Positions 1 to 6,612 of a DNA stretch of 12,340 bases are shown one piece after another. This DNA comes from UBA1794 sp964439955 (GTDB lineage: Bacteria; Bacteroidota; Bacteroidia; Bacteroidales; Bacteroidaceae): assembly GCA_964439955.1 (NCBI GenBank), contig CAYTPX010000045.1, positions 1-12,340 on the forward strand, given 5' to 3'. The notes below the pieces were generated by a model. That model was not told the origin of the DNA. It did no database searches and saw only the letters and a program-made list of their open reading frames with translations. The translations under genes and the position numbers were made by a program. Position 1 is the first letter of the stretch; each line of letters begins with the position of its first letter.

Positions 1-16
1 GATATAGGGGAAACGC

Positions 17-700
17 CTATTCGCGGCGGCTCATGTAAATCATGATGTAGTATATCAGGTTGGCAAGCGATGCCAGTGCGGCCACGACGTAGGTGTAGGC
101 TGCGGAACGCAATGCGCTGGCAGCCTGCGAATGGTTGTAGGAATTCGTCACCCCGGCACGGTTCAGCCAGACCAAAGCCCTGCGGCTGGCGTCGATTTCC
201 ACCGGCAGGGTGATGAAGCTGAAGAGCGTGGTCGTGGCAAAGAGGATGATGCCGCCGAGCAAAAGGTTCTGCCCGAGCGGGCTGCCCATGAGGAACATCC
301 CTCCGAGGATGAGCCACATGACCCACTGCGAAGCGAAGCTGACGACGGGCACGAGGGCGCTCCTCATCTTGAGCGGCGCATAAGCCTTGGCGTGCTGCAC
401 GGCATGGCCGCACTCGTGGGCGGCCACGGCGGCAGCGGCCACGGAGCAACTGGAGTAGACGCTCTCGCTGAGGTTTACCGTCTTATTGCCCGGATTATAA
501 TGGTCGGTAAGATGTCCGTTCGTGCTGGTGACGGTCACGTCGTAAATCCCATTGTCGGACAGCATTTTCCTCGCTACGTCGGCGCCCGTCATGCCGTTCT
601 GCAAAGGAATCTTCGAATACTTCTTGAATTTGCTCTGCAAGGAAGCCTGCACAGCGTAGCTGATTACGGCAATTCCGATGAATAAGATCCAATAAATCAT
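17..700 (-). CDS. YugP-family membrane zinc metallopeptidase
   Basis: The 227-residue product has an N-terminal membrane segment (about residues 2-18). The zinc-peptidase motif HECGH is at 95-99, preceded by a block (LSESVYSSCSVAAAAVAAHE) typical of the YugP/neutral zinc metallopeptidase family (PF04298). Two or three hydrophobic segments follow (about 115-165 and 200-223). His95 and His99 would bind zinc and Glu96 would be catalytic. Family members are integral inner-membrane peptidases whose substrates are mostly unknown, so I infer membrane proteolysis but no target. It is the last gene after mtaB and the glycosyltransferase, 116 bases beyond the latter's stop, across a hairpin region. It could be cotranscribed or have its own weak promoter; I see no clear TAnnTTTG box. 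The length is normal and the stop (TAG) lies within the window. Confidence 0.9.
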   Translation of the reverse strand: MIYWILFIGIAVISYAVQASLQSKFKKYSKIPLQNGMTGADVARKMLSDNGIYDVTVTSTNGHLTDHYNPGNKTVNLSESVYSSCSVAAAAVAAHECGHAVQHAKAYAPLKMRSALVPVVSFASQWVMWLILGGMFLMGSPLGQNLLLGGIILFATTTLFSFITLPVEIDASRRALVWLNRAGVTNSYNHSQAASALRSAAYTYVVAALASLANLIYYIMIYMSRRE

Positions 701-746
701 AATCGTCGTTTTTAGAAAGGGTTAAGGTTTGGTTTAAAAGTGGCGG

Positions 747-772
747 GGCTTTCCGGGAAAAGTGGCGGCACT
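747..772. repeat. 26-bp intergenic repeat, copy 1
   Basis: This stretch matches 3717-3742 at 25 of 26 positions; the only difference is T763 versus C3733. The shared core is ggctttccgggaaaag followed by ggcggcact. It lies between the glycosyltransferase stop and the peptidase start and overlaps one arm of the 767-788 hairpin. The near-palindromic centre (CTTTCCGGGAAAAG) suggests a REP-like or terminator-derived element. Only two copies are visible here. Confidence 0.6.
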
Positions 773-788
773 CCCAAGGGAAAGTGCC
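767..788 (-). terminator. Hairpin downstream of the glycosyltransferase gene
   Basis: Bases 767-775 and 780-788 pair as nine base pairs (GGCACT with AGTGCC, then two G-U pairs and a C-G) around a four-base loop. On the minus strand it is followed a few bases later by a short run, CTTTTCCC. A smaller hairpin (GCCC/GGGC around GAAAAA on the minus strand) lies just upstream at about 789-805. This could be a weak terminator or an mRNA-stabilising structure between the glycosyltransferase and the peptidase gene. The poor T-tract makes termination uncertain. Confidence 0.4.
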
Positions 789-816
789 TGCCCTTTTTCG
801 GGCGGAACGCGGCGCT

Positions 817-1854
817 TTACAAAGCATCACCCGCAAATAACTTGCCAAATGTAGTGATTCTTTTCAAATAATACGCCATCAGAAGACTTTTAGGATAGAA
901 TCCCGGCCAATCCGTACATGCCACTGCTTCCCGCTGGAGGCGTTCGCGGTCGGGACGGAACGAGGGCTTGCCCTTCCTGAAGGCGCGGCGCGCGCGCAGG
1001 ACGGCGCGGAAATCGCCCCACTTGCCCTGTAACAAGAAGGAAAGGGCGGCCAGGTAGTCCAAGAAAAAGCGCGCCCGGAGCACCGGGCGGAGCCGCGCTT
1101 CGGGCAGGTTCTTATAGAGCATCCACAGGTTGTTGCGGAAGTTGAGAAAAGTCTTGCGGGGGTTGCTCTTGTTAAGCGTGCCGCCCCCCAAGTGGTAGAC
1201 GACGCTTTGGGGGACACAGGCCACACGTTTTCCCCGGGCGTTGAGCCGCCAGCAGAAATCAATCTCCTCCATGTGGGCGAAAAAGCGGGCGTCGAACCCG
1301 CCTAAGGCATGGAAATCGGCCGTGCGCACCAGCAGGGCGGCGCCCGTCGCCCAGAAGACTTCGGAAGTCGTGTCGTACTGCCCGTGGTCTTCCTCCACCA
1401 CATCCATCAGCCGGCCGCGGCAGAAAGGGTAGCCGTAAGCGTCGATCCAGCCGCCGCACGCTCCGGCAAACTCGAAACTGCCGCGCTGCCTCAGGCTCCG
1501 CACCTTGGGCTGGCAGGCGGAAAAGCCCGGGTGGGCATCCATAAAGCCAAGCAACGGCGGAAGCCAACCGGCGGCAGGCTCGACGTCGGAATTGAGCAAA
1601 AGGGCGTATTCGCTGCGGACATGGCGCAAGGCGCGGTTATATCCCTCGGCGAAACCATAGTTCCGTTCGAGCCGGACAAGCCTCACTTCGGGGAAATCAC
1701 GATCCAACACGGCGAGGGAATCGTCGGTGGAGGCATTGTCGGCCACCACCACTTCCACGTCCTCCACATCGCGGGAGTGTGCCAAGACGGCAGGCAAGTA
1801 TGCCTGAAGCATGCGGCTCCCGTTCCAATTAAGTATGACAATCGACAGTTTCAT
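817..1854 (-). CDS. Family 2 glycosyltransferase
   Basis: The 345-residue protein is a GT2 (GT-A fold) glycosyltransferase. It opens with KLSIVILNWNG (2-12), has the nucleotide-binding VVVADNASTDDS (about 35-46), and carries LLLNSDVEP at 86-93, where Asp90 takes the role of the DXD metal-binding motif. The acceptor-side acidic motif HMEEIDFCWRL spans 194-204. This is the rhamnosyl/WcaE-like subgroup that builds cell-surface glycans. The sugar donor and acceptor cannot be read from the sequence. No membrane helices are evident apart from a moderately hydrophobic C-terminal stretch, so it is probably peripheral at the inner membrane. Its ATG overlaps the mtaB stop as ATGA (1851-1854), a sign of translational coupling. 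As I recall, a GT2 gene next to mtaB is common in Bacteroides genomes. Confidence 0.92.
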   Translation of the reverse strand: MKLSIVILNWNGSRMLQAYLPAVLAHSRDVEDVEVVVADNASTDDSLAVLDRDFPEVRLVRLERNYGFAEGYNRALRHVRSEYALLLNSDVEPAAGWLPPLLGFMDAHPGFSACQPKVRSLRQRGSFEFAGACGGWIDAYGYPFCRGRLMDVVEEDHGQYDTTSEVFWATGAALLVRTADFHALGGFDARFFAHMEEIDFCWRLNARGKRVACVPQSVVYHLGGGTLNKSNPRKTFLNFRNNLWMLYKNLPEARLRPVLRARFFLDYLAALSFLLQGKWGDFRAVLRARRAFRKGKPSFRPDRERLQREAVACTDWPGFYPKSLLMAYYLKRITTFGKLFAGDAL

Positions 1855-3206
1855 GCAGTTTTGTCAGTCTCTTCCGGCAAATCGGCTGCCAAAAGCAAGG
1901 CCGTGCCCTCGCCATTGAGGCTTCCCAAGCGGACCTGGGTGATGTGGTTATCCAAATCGGGGCAGTTCGGGCGTTCCACCCGCACGTAGTTTTCCGTGAA
2001 ACCGTGCATGGGAAGATCCGGGCGGGCATGCTCCCAAAGCACCTTGGCGGCAGTTCCGGCGTAGCGTTGGTAAAAGGCTTTCGTCTTTTGCCCCGATAGG
2101 TCGATCAACCGTTTGCTGCGCTCGTGTTTTAGTTCGGGCGGCACAACGGGTTCGATTTGCAAAGCCTTTGTATGGGGGCGTTCGGAATAAGTAAATACGT
2201 GGAGCTGCGCAAACTCCGTACGGGCGAGGAAGTCGTAGGTCTCTTCGAAGAGGGTTTCCGTCTCACCCCGCATGCCGGCAATCACGTCGATGCCCAGGAA
2301 AGCGTCAGGCATGGCGGCAAAGATACGTTGGAGCCTGTCGGTAAAGAGCGCAGTGTCATAGCGCCGTCGCATGAGGCGCAGCATTGTGTCGCTGCCGCTC
2401 TGCAGGGGAATGTGGAAATGGGGCATGAACCTCTGGCTCGAGGCCATGAAGTCGATGACCTCGTCGCTTATCAAATCCGGCTCAAGGCTCGACACCCGGT
2501 AGCGTTCGATGCCGTCCACCTCGTCGAGCGCCCGGAGCAAATTGACGAACCGCTCGCCCGTACTCTTCCCAAAGTCGCCGATGTTGACGCCGGTCAGCAC
2601 GATTTCCTTCCCGCCTTCGGCTGCCACTTCCCTTGCCTGGGCCTGCAACTCGCGGATCGTACCATTGCGGCTCCGGCCGCGGGCCAACGGGATGGTACAG
2701 TAGGAGCAGAAGTAGTCGCAGCCGTCTTGCACCTTCAAAAAATAGCGCGTCCTGCCGCCCCGGCTACAACTGGGAGCAAAAGAGCGGATATCGCGGGAAG
2801 GGGAGACGAAAGCACCGCGGAAGGAATCGTCGCCGGGGTGCTCCTCCATGCGCAGGAGGAAGTCGAGCAACTCGCCCTTTTGCCCGGCACCCAGTACCAG
2901 ATCCACTCCATCCATCTGCACGATGTTGTCTGGTTTCAGCTGGGCGTAGCAACCCATCACGACGATACGTGCGCCGGGATGGCGGCGCGCCGCGGCATGG
3001 ATGGCTTGGCGGCATTTCTTGTCGGCCACTTCCGTTACGGAACAGGTATTGATTATGCACAAGTCAGCTATCTCACCGTGCCCCGCCTCGCGCACCCCTG
3101 CTTGGCGCAATAGGGCGGCGATGGTGGAAGTTTCCGAAAAGTTCAACTTGCAGCCAAGCGTATAATAGGCTGCTTTCTTATCATGGAAGCAACTCGTATC
3201 GACCAT
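1851..3206 (-). CDS. mtaB: tRNA (t6A37-C2)-methylthiotransferase MtaB
   Basis: Radical-SAM methylthiotransferase that converts t6A to ms2t6A at position 37 of tRNAs reading ANN codons. From the chosen ATG at 3206 it is 451 residues. The N-terminal MTTase domain has cluster cysteines at Cys19 (YTLGCKLN), Cys55 (NTCSV) and Cys86 (MGCYAQ). The radical-SAM motif CDYFCSYC at 163-170 supplies the CxxxCxxC ligands, and a TRAM-like C-terminal region follows. The frame is open to an ATG at 3257, but that start lies upstream of the -7 promoter box (3215-3222) and inside the preceding terminator. The start at 3206 gives MVDTSCFHDKKAAYYTLG, close to what I recall of the Bacteroides protein. Transcription probably begins within a few bases of this ATG. 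It heads an operon with the glycosyltransferase. Confidence 0.93.
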   Translation of the reverse strand: MVDTSCFHDKKAAYYTLGCKLNFSETSTIAALLRQAGVREAGHGEIADLCIINTCSVTEVADKKCRQAIHAAARRHPGARIVVMGCYAQLKPDNIVQMDGVDLVLGAGQKGELLDFLLRMEEHPGDDSFRGAFVSPSRDIRSFAPSCSRGGRTRYFLKVQDGCDYFCSYCTIPLARGRSRNGTIRELQAQAREVAAEGGKEIVLTGVNIGDFGKSTGERFVNLLRALDEVDGIERYRVSSLEPDLISDEVIDFMASSQRFMPHFHIPLQSGSDTMLRLMRRRYDTALFTDRLQRIFAAMPDAFLGIDVIAGMRGETETLFEETYDFLARTEFAQLHVFTYSERPHTKALQIEPVVPPELKHERSKRLIDLSGQKTKAFYQRYAGTAAKVLWEHARPDLPMHGFTENYVRVERPNCPDLDNHITQVRLGSLNGEGTALLLAADLPEETDKTA

Positions 3207-3214
3207 AGCTGCGG

Positions 3215-3222
3215 CAAAGATA
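3215..3222 (-). promoter_or_regulatory. mtaB promoter, -7 box TATCTTTG
   Basis: Exact match to the Bacteroidota sigma-ABfr -7 consensus TAnnTTTG on the minus strand, ending 8 bases before the mtaB ATG at 3206. No TTG is found at the usual -33 distance; that interval is occupied by the terminator hairpin of the upstream gene. The spacing implies a 5' leader of only a few bases or none. Confidence 0.7.
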
Positions 3223-3223
3223 C

Positions 3224-3251
3224 AAAAAAAGCCCGGTGAAGCACACCAGAC
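3224..3251 (-). terminator. Rho-independent terminator of the small lipoprotein gene
   Basis: On the minus strand GTCTGGTG (3251-3244) pairs with CACCGGGC (3238-3231): eight base pairs, two of them wobble, around the loop TGCTT, followed directly by seven T residues (3230-3224). It lies 40 bases after the lipoprotein stop. The T-tract ends one base before the mtaB -7 box. Confidence 0.85.
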
Positions 3252-3291
3252 TTTCAATACTCTCTTGTAGTTTTATACGTTACCCCACGAC

Positions 3292-3468
3292 TTAGAGGTC
3301 AATGCTGTCGGCAACGACACTGTCAGCCTCGGCGCTGTCAACAACGGCGCTGTCTACTTCGGCAACAATCGCATCGCTGGAAGCTGCGCTATTGTCCGTA
3401 GAATTGCTGCAAGAAGAAGCGAAAGAAACAGCTGCAACGGCTGCAAACATCAAAACTAACTTTTTCAT
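3292..3468 (-). CDS. Small acidic lipoprotein (58 residues)
   Basis: A 58-codon frame, ATG at 3468 to TAA at 3292, encodes a classic lipoprotein signal peptide: KK at 2-3, a hydrophobic core LVLMFAAVAAVSFA, then SSC with the putative lipidated Cys20. The mature part is only about 39 residues, rich in Ser, Ala, Asp and Val. It repeats a short unit (VDSAVVDS, EADSVVADS) and has no Lys or Arg, so it is strongly acidic. It has its own promoter (-7 box 3531-3538) and a strong terminator (3224-3251), so it is a complete single-gene unit. I do not recognise a family. Small Ser/Asp-rich lipoproteins of this kind are common in Bacteroidales and often annotated as hypothetical. The opposite-strand frame here is a low-complexity shadow. 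Confidence 0.85.
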   Translation of the reverse strand: MKKLVLMFAAVAAVSFASSCSNSTDNSAASSDAIVAEVDSAVVDSAEADSVVADSIDL

Positions 3469-3530
3469 TTTCTTTTGTGTGTTTAAAAACTGTGATACAA
3501 TAAACGTTTAGTTGCTCTCTTAAAACGTTG

Positions 3531-3538
3531 CAAAGGTA
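3531..3538 (-). promoter_or_regulatory. Promoter of the small lipoprotein gene, -7 box TACCTTTG
   Basis: Matches TAnnTTTG on the minus strand. It would give a 5' leader of about 55-60 bases before the ATG at 3468. No TTG stands at the expected -33 position. The surrounding AT-rich tract and the complete gene plus terminator downstream support the call. Confidence 0.6.
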
Positions 3539-3687
3539 TATACTTTTTTGAAAGAGTGCTCCATGATATACTGTTTTTTTGCAATAATTTAGACATAAAA
3601 CCTCCCCCTATTGGGCGGATACTTCTTCCGTTTCCCATACATAATACTGATTTATAGACAATTATAATATTGCCCGGAATCAAAATA

Positions 3688-3741
3688 GTGCTGCCGTTTT
3701 TTCGGGGAAGCGCTAAGGCTTTCCGGGAAAAGCGGCGGCAC
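3688..3741 (-). terminator. Long imperfect hairpin after the DUF418 gene
   Basis: Bases 3688-3741 form an extended inverted repeat. GTGC pairs with GCAC, GCCG with CGGC, TTTTC with GAAAA, and an inner GGGAAGC with GCTTTCC (one wobble) around a short loop. On the minus strand the DUF418 stop codon begins the structure, and TATTTTG follows the last arm. This is consistent with a terminator or 3'-end stabilising hairpin. One arm is the second copy of the 26-bp repeat. Confidence 0.55.
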
Positions 3742-3742
3742 T
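3717..3742. repeat. 26-bp intergenic repeat, copy 2
   Basis: Pairs with copy 1 at 747-772 (25 of 26 identical). It overlaps the DUF418 stop codon and forms one arm of the 3688-3741 hairpin. Both copies sit at the 3' side of minus-strand genes and have the same orientation. Confidence 0.6.
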
Positions 3743-4985
3743 ATTCCTTCCCGCCGCCTGCCCTCAGCGGGAAATACCTCCCGTAGGTCAGCATCCGCCA
3801 GAGCCACTCCAGCGGCCCGAAGCGGCAGGCAGACAACCAAAGGTGGCTGGCGAGCAACTGGAAAAGGTAGACGCACACGACGATGCCTTCCGTCTGTGCC
3901 AGCCCGAGGCTTGCCCCCCAGCCGAGCCCGATGCCATAGAAGAGGGCCATCCCGATGGCCGACTGCCCGATGTAGTTGGTCAGTGCCATGCGGCCGGGCG
4001 CGGCGAATAGCGGGAAGACGCGCCACTTGGGGTGGCGGAGGTAGAGCAGGCAGATGCCCGCCGCATAGGCAAAGCCCAGCGGGAACACGCTGGTGAGGTA
4101 GAGGAGCGAGTGGACGGCCAGCCCCCACGGGTGCTGTTGCACGCCGCTCCATGCGTACAGCAGGGAAAGTGGCAACCCGGCGGCCATCCCGTAGCGGAAC
4201 ACTTTGCGGAGTTGCGGCTTGAGGTCTCCCAGGCGGGTGTACATTTTCCGGCGGCCGATGCAGAATCCGATGAGGAACAGGCCGAGGACCTTGAAATAGC
4301 GGTTTCCGTCAATGAATTCCTGCACCCGTACCAGTGCCCCTTGGATGAGGAACTGGAACACCTCCTTGTAACTTTGGGCGTCGCGCAGCCAATAAGCGAA
4401 GTTCGCGTCGGTAATGCCGTATTGCGCGCACCAGTACTGTTGCCACCGCACCACGGGCGCCGAAAGTGAAGTTTGCGTAACCTCTTGTGCGAAGTCCACC
4501 AGCACGGGGAGGAAGAGCAGGGCGGCGGCCCAAATGAGCAGCGCCTTGTCGGAAGCATGCCGGAAGAGCGGCAGCAATAACCCCAGCAGGGCATAGAGCA
4601 TGAGTATGTCGCCGCTCCAGATGAACATGAGGTGGAGGAAGCCTATGGCGGTCAGGATGCCCATCCTCCGGTAGAAGACGCGGAACCCGTCTGCCCCCCG
4701 CTTTGCGGCATTGGCTATGATGATGGAAAACCCGATGCCGAACAGCAAGGAAAAAAGGGTGTAGAACTTCCCGTCGATGAGCAGGTATTGCAGGAAGCGG
4801 GCCACACGGTCCACACCGTAGGTCGGCATGGCCTGTACCGCTTCTGCATGCAAAAAGGTATAAAGCGAGAACTCGGGGAAATTGGCGAGGGCAATGCCCA
4901 GCAAGGCGAAGCCCCTCAAGGCGTCCAATACGACGTAACGTTCGTTCGAGCGCACCGGGGCGGCATGGTCAAGGGTGTGGTTCAT
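3741..4985 (-). CDS. DUF418 / YeiB-family multispanning membrane protein
   Basis: The 414-residue polytopic protein matches the DUF418 family. It has an N-terminal VVLDALRGFALLGIALANF (18-36), the conserved DGKFYTLFSLLFGIGF (71-86) and RRMGILTAIGFLHLMFIWSGD (106-126). A C-terminal block contains GRMALTNYIGQS, as in PF04235. About eight to ten membrane segments can be read. Family members are inner-membrane proteins of poorly known function; relatives resemble acyltransferase-3-like and heparan N-acetyltransferase-like membrane enzymes, and transport has also been proposed. The ATG at 4985 lies inside the end of the upstream EamA gene, a 17-base overlap in another frame, so the two are certainly cotranscribed. 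Family length is normal and I see no disruption. Confidence 0.9.
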   Translation of the reverse strand: MNHTLDHAAPVRSNERYVVLDALRGFALLGIALANFPEFSLYTFLHAEAVQAMPTYGVDRVARFLQYLLIDGKFYTLFSLLFGIGFSIIIANAAKRGADGFRVFYRRMGILTAIGFLHLMFIWSGDILMLYALLGLLLPLFRHASDKALLIWAAALLFLPVLVDFAQEVTQTSLSAPVVRWQQYWCAQYGITDANFAYWLRDAQSYKEVFQFLIQGALVRVQEFIDGNRYFKVLGLFLIGFCIGRRKMYTRLGDLKPQLRKVFRYGMAAGLPLSLLYAWSGVQQHPWGLAVHSLLYLTSVFPLGFAYAAGICLLYLRHPKWRVFPLFAAPGRMALTNYIGQSAIGMALFYGIGLGWGASLGLAQTEGIVVCVYLFQLLASHLWLSACRFGPLEWLWRMLTYGRYFPLRAGGGKE

Positions 4986-5901
4986 CGGTTGGTTGGTTTC
5001 TCTTCTTTCGGTTGATTAACATGAGGCTTGCCAGGATCAGGGCAAGGCCGAGGAGTTGCACGCGGGTTATCTCTTCGCCGCCCAGCCCGCCGCCGAGCAA
5101 CACGGCCACCACGGGATTGACGTAGGCATGGGTGGCCACTTCCGTTGCGGGGCGTACCTTCAAGAGCCAGACGTAGGCCGAATAGGCAAGCAGCGAGCCG
5201 AAGGAGACGAGGTAGGCAAGGGAAAGCCAGGCGGACAGGGGGATATGTCCCCAGTCCACTTGCCCCAGGTCGCCGGAAAGGAGGGCGCACAGCCAAAACA
5301 TCAGGCTGGCGAAGAGCATCTGCCAGGCAGAACCGGCGTAAGCGTTTACTTCTTCCTCGCGGGAGGAGCGGTATTTGGCATACAACGTGCCCAGCGACCA
5401 CGATATGCAACCGCCTATCAGGATCAGGATACCGTACTCGTGGTGGCCCGGCGACTCGGCCTGCAACTGTTCGGCATAGAGCATGCCCACGCCCGCGAAA
5501 CCGGCGAGAAGCCCCAGCAGGGTGGCTATGCTGCGCAAGTTAGTCCGCCACATCGGCACGTCGAGGAGCATGATCCAAATGGCCGTGGAAGAAGCAACGA
5601 TGGCCACCAGGCTGCTGCTCACGTAGCGCTGCGCCAGCATGATGACCGCCATGTCCACGAAAAGCAGGACGATGCCGCTTACCGCCGAACACCGTAGCAG
5701 CGAGGGGCGGAATACGCGCTCGCCGTGGAGGGCGCATAGGGCGAGCAGGACGCCCCCCGCTGCCGAAAAGCGCAATGCGCCCAAGAGGAATGTGGGAAAT
5801 CCTTGTAATGCCCTGCCGATGAAAAAGTAGGTGGAGCCCCATACGACGTAGATGAGGAAGTAAGCGACGAGGAGGCGGAGGGTATGTCGGGGCAAGGGCA
5901 T
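4969..5901 (-). CDS. EamA/DMT-superfamily transporter
   Basis: From the ATG at 5901 the protein is 310 residues with about ten predicted helices in two EamA repeats. It starts RLLVAYFLIYVVWGSTYFFIG (9-29), a standard opening of this drug/metabolite transporter family. The second repeat begins near GILILIGGCISWSLGTLYAK and ends with the hydrophobic QLLGLALILASLMLI before a basic tail (NRKKR). Substrates in this family range from amino acids to nucleotides and drugs; the sequence does not decide. The frame stays open to an ATG at 6048, but that extension is Arg/Pro-rich and not membrane-like. It also contains the -7 box at 6007-6014, so I take 5901. It overlaps the downstream DUF418 gene by 17 bases. 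Confidence 0.9.
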   Translation of the reverse strand: MPLPRHTLRLLVAYFLIYVVWGSTYFFIGRALQGFPTFLLGALRFSAAGGVLLALCALHGERVFRPSLLRCSAVSGIVLLFVDMAVIMLAQRYVSSSLVAIVASSTAIWIMLLDVPMWRTNLRSIATLLGLLAGFAGVGMLYAEQLQAESPGHHEYGILILIGGCISWSLGTLYAKYRSSREEEVNAYAGSAWQMLFASLMFWLCALLSGDLGQVDWGHIPLSAWLSLAYLVSFGSLLAYSAYVWLLKVRPATEVATHAYVNPVVAVLLGGGLGGEEITRVQLLGLALILASLMLINRKKRNQPTDEPHP

Positions 5902-5924
5902 GGTGGCGGGCGTATGGGGATGGA

Positions 5925-5959
5925 CGGGCAATAGCCGGCCCGTTGGCCGGGGATGCCCG
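5925..5959 (-). promoter_or_regulatory. GC-rich hairpin in the leader of the EamA gene
   Basis: Two nested perfect stems: CGGGCA (5925-5930) with TGCCCG (5954-5959), and inside them CCGGCC (5935-5940) with GGCCGG (5945-5950) around the loop CGTT. They lie in the roughly 100-base leader between the promoter box and the EamA ATG. They may affect mRNA stability or translation. No riboswitch family is recognised. Confidence 0.4.
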
Positions 5960-6006
5960 CCCCTTGGCAGGAAAAGCCGGGAGGCTTTCGTCGAAAAGCG
6001 TAGGGG

Positions 6007-6014
6007 CAAAGATA
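6007..6014 (-). promoter_or_regulatory. Promoter of the EamA-DUF418 operon, -7 box TATCTTTG
   Basis: Exact TAnnTTTG match on the minus strand, about 105 bases upstream of the chosen EamA start and 70 bases after the cupin stop. No clear -33 TTG. It rules against the longer EamA start at 6048. Confidence 0.6.
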
Positions 6015-6084
6015 GGTCAGGCTTAGGACTTTTGCCTGTTTCCCCCACGTTTTTTTCGGAAAGCCTCGATAGTTTTCGCTTTTT

Positions 6085-6612
6085 TCACTTTACGGCTTCG
6101 GCATATTCCTCGTCCGTCACGGGATCCAGCCACGTGTTTTTGTTCGTCGCGGGGTTGCACTCGATGGCCAGGTGCGAGAACCAGCTATCCGGCGCCGCAC
6201 CGTGCCAGTGCACCACGTCGGGGGCGATTTCCACCACGTCGCCGGGCATCAGCCGGCGTGCCGGTTTCCCTTTTTCCTGATAGTAGCCTACGCCCCCCAC
6301 GGCGATGAGGATTTGTCCGCCGGTATGGCTGTGCCAGTTGTTACGGCAAGAGGGTTCGAAGGTCACATTGGCTATTGGCACGTTCAATTCCTTGTTGCCG
6401 GTTAGCGGGGCCAGCCAAGACCTCCCGGTGAAATACTGTTGGTATGCAGTGTTTGCGTTGCCGGCCGGGAATGCACAGATTGCCGGTATTTCGGCGTTTG
6501 TCTCGGATGTGTGCGTATTCATGTCTTGCGCATTGGTGAAGTTGCCGCCTGCGCCCACGCAAAGGAGCAGGGACAGGGCGGCGGTTGTACGTTTGGTATT
6601 CATGAGGTTCAT
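6085..6612 (-). CDS. Exported small cupin-domain protein
   Basis: From the ATG at 6612 it has 175 residues. A signal peptide (KRTTAALSLLLCVGAGG, then TNAQ) suggests export to the periplasm. The single cupin barrel carries motif 1 as W93-HSH-TGGQ (His94, His96, Gln100) and motif 2 around PDVVHWHG (His135, His137), the usual metal-binding set. Relatives are small manganese or iron cupins often annotated as mandelonitrile-lyase-like or next to carboxymuconolactone decarboxylases; the substrate is unknown. The ATG overlaps the stop of the upstream lipoprotein gene as ATGA (6609-6612), supporting this start and coupling. An alternative start at 6603 would remove three residues only. A longer frame reaching 6711 adds an Arg-rich non-signal extension inside the upstream gene and is unlikely. 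Confidence 0.88.
   Translation of the reverse strand: MNLMNTKRTTAALSLLLCVGAGGNFTNAQDMNTHTSETNAEIPAICAFPAGNANTAYQQYFTGRSWLAPLTGNKELNVPIANVTFEPSCRNNWHSHTGGQILIAVGGVGYYQEKGKPARRLMPGDVVEIAPDVVHWHGAAPDSWFSHLAIECNPATNKNTWLDPVTDEEYAEAVK

Noticed and set aside
131..685. 184-residue plus-strand open frame opposite the peptidase gene
   Set aside because: It is the antisense shadow of a well-supported YugP gene and its translation has no family-like features. The same reasoning removes the long plus-strand frames at 1309-1989, 2157-3113, 5056-5697 and 7154-8248.
3204..3257. Longer mtaB start at 3257
   Set aside because: It lies upstream of the -7 box and begins in the terminator hairpin region; the conserved N-terminus fits the start at 3206.
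3302..3511. Plus-strand open frame of Ser/Thr/Ala-rich sequence
   Set aside because: It is the complement of the small lipoprotein gene, whose signal peptide, promoter and terminator make the minus strand the coding one.
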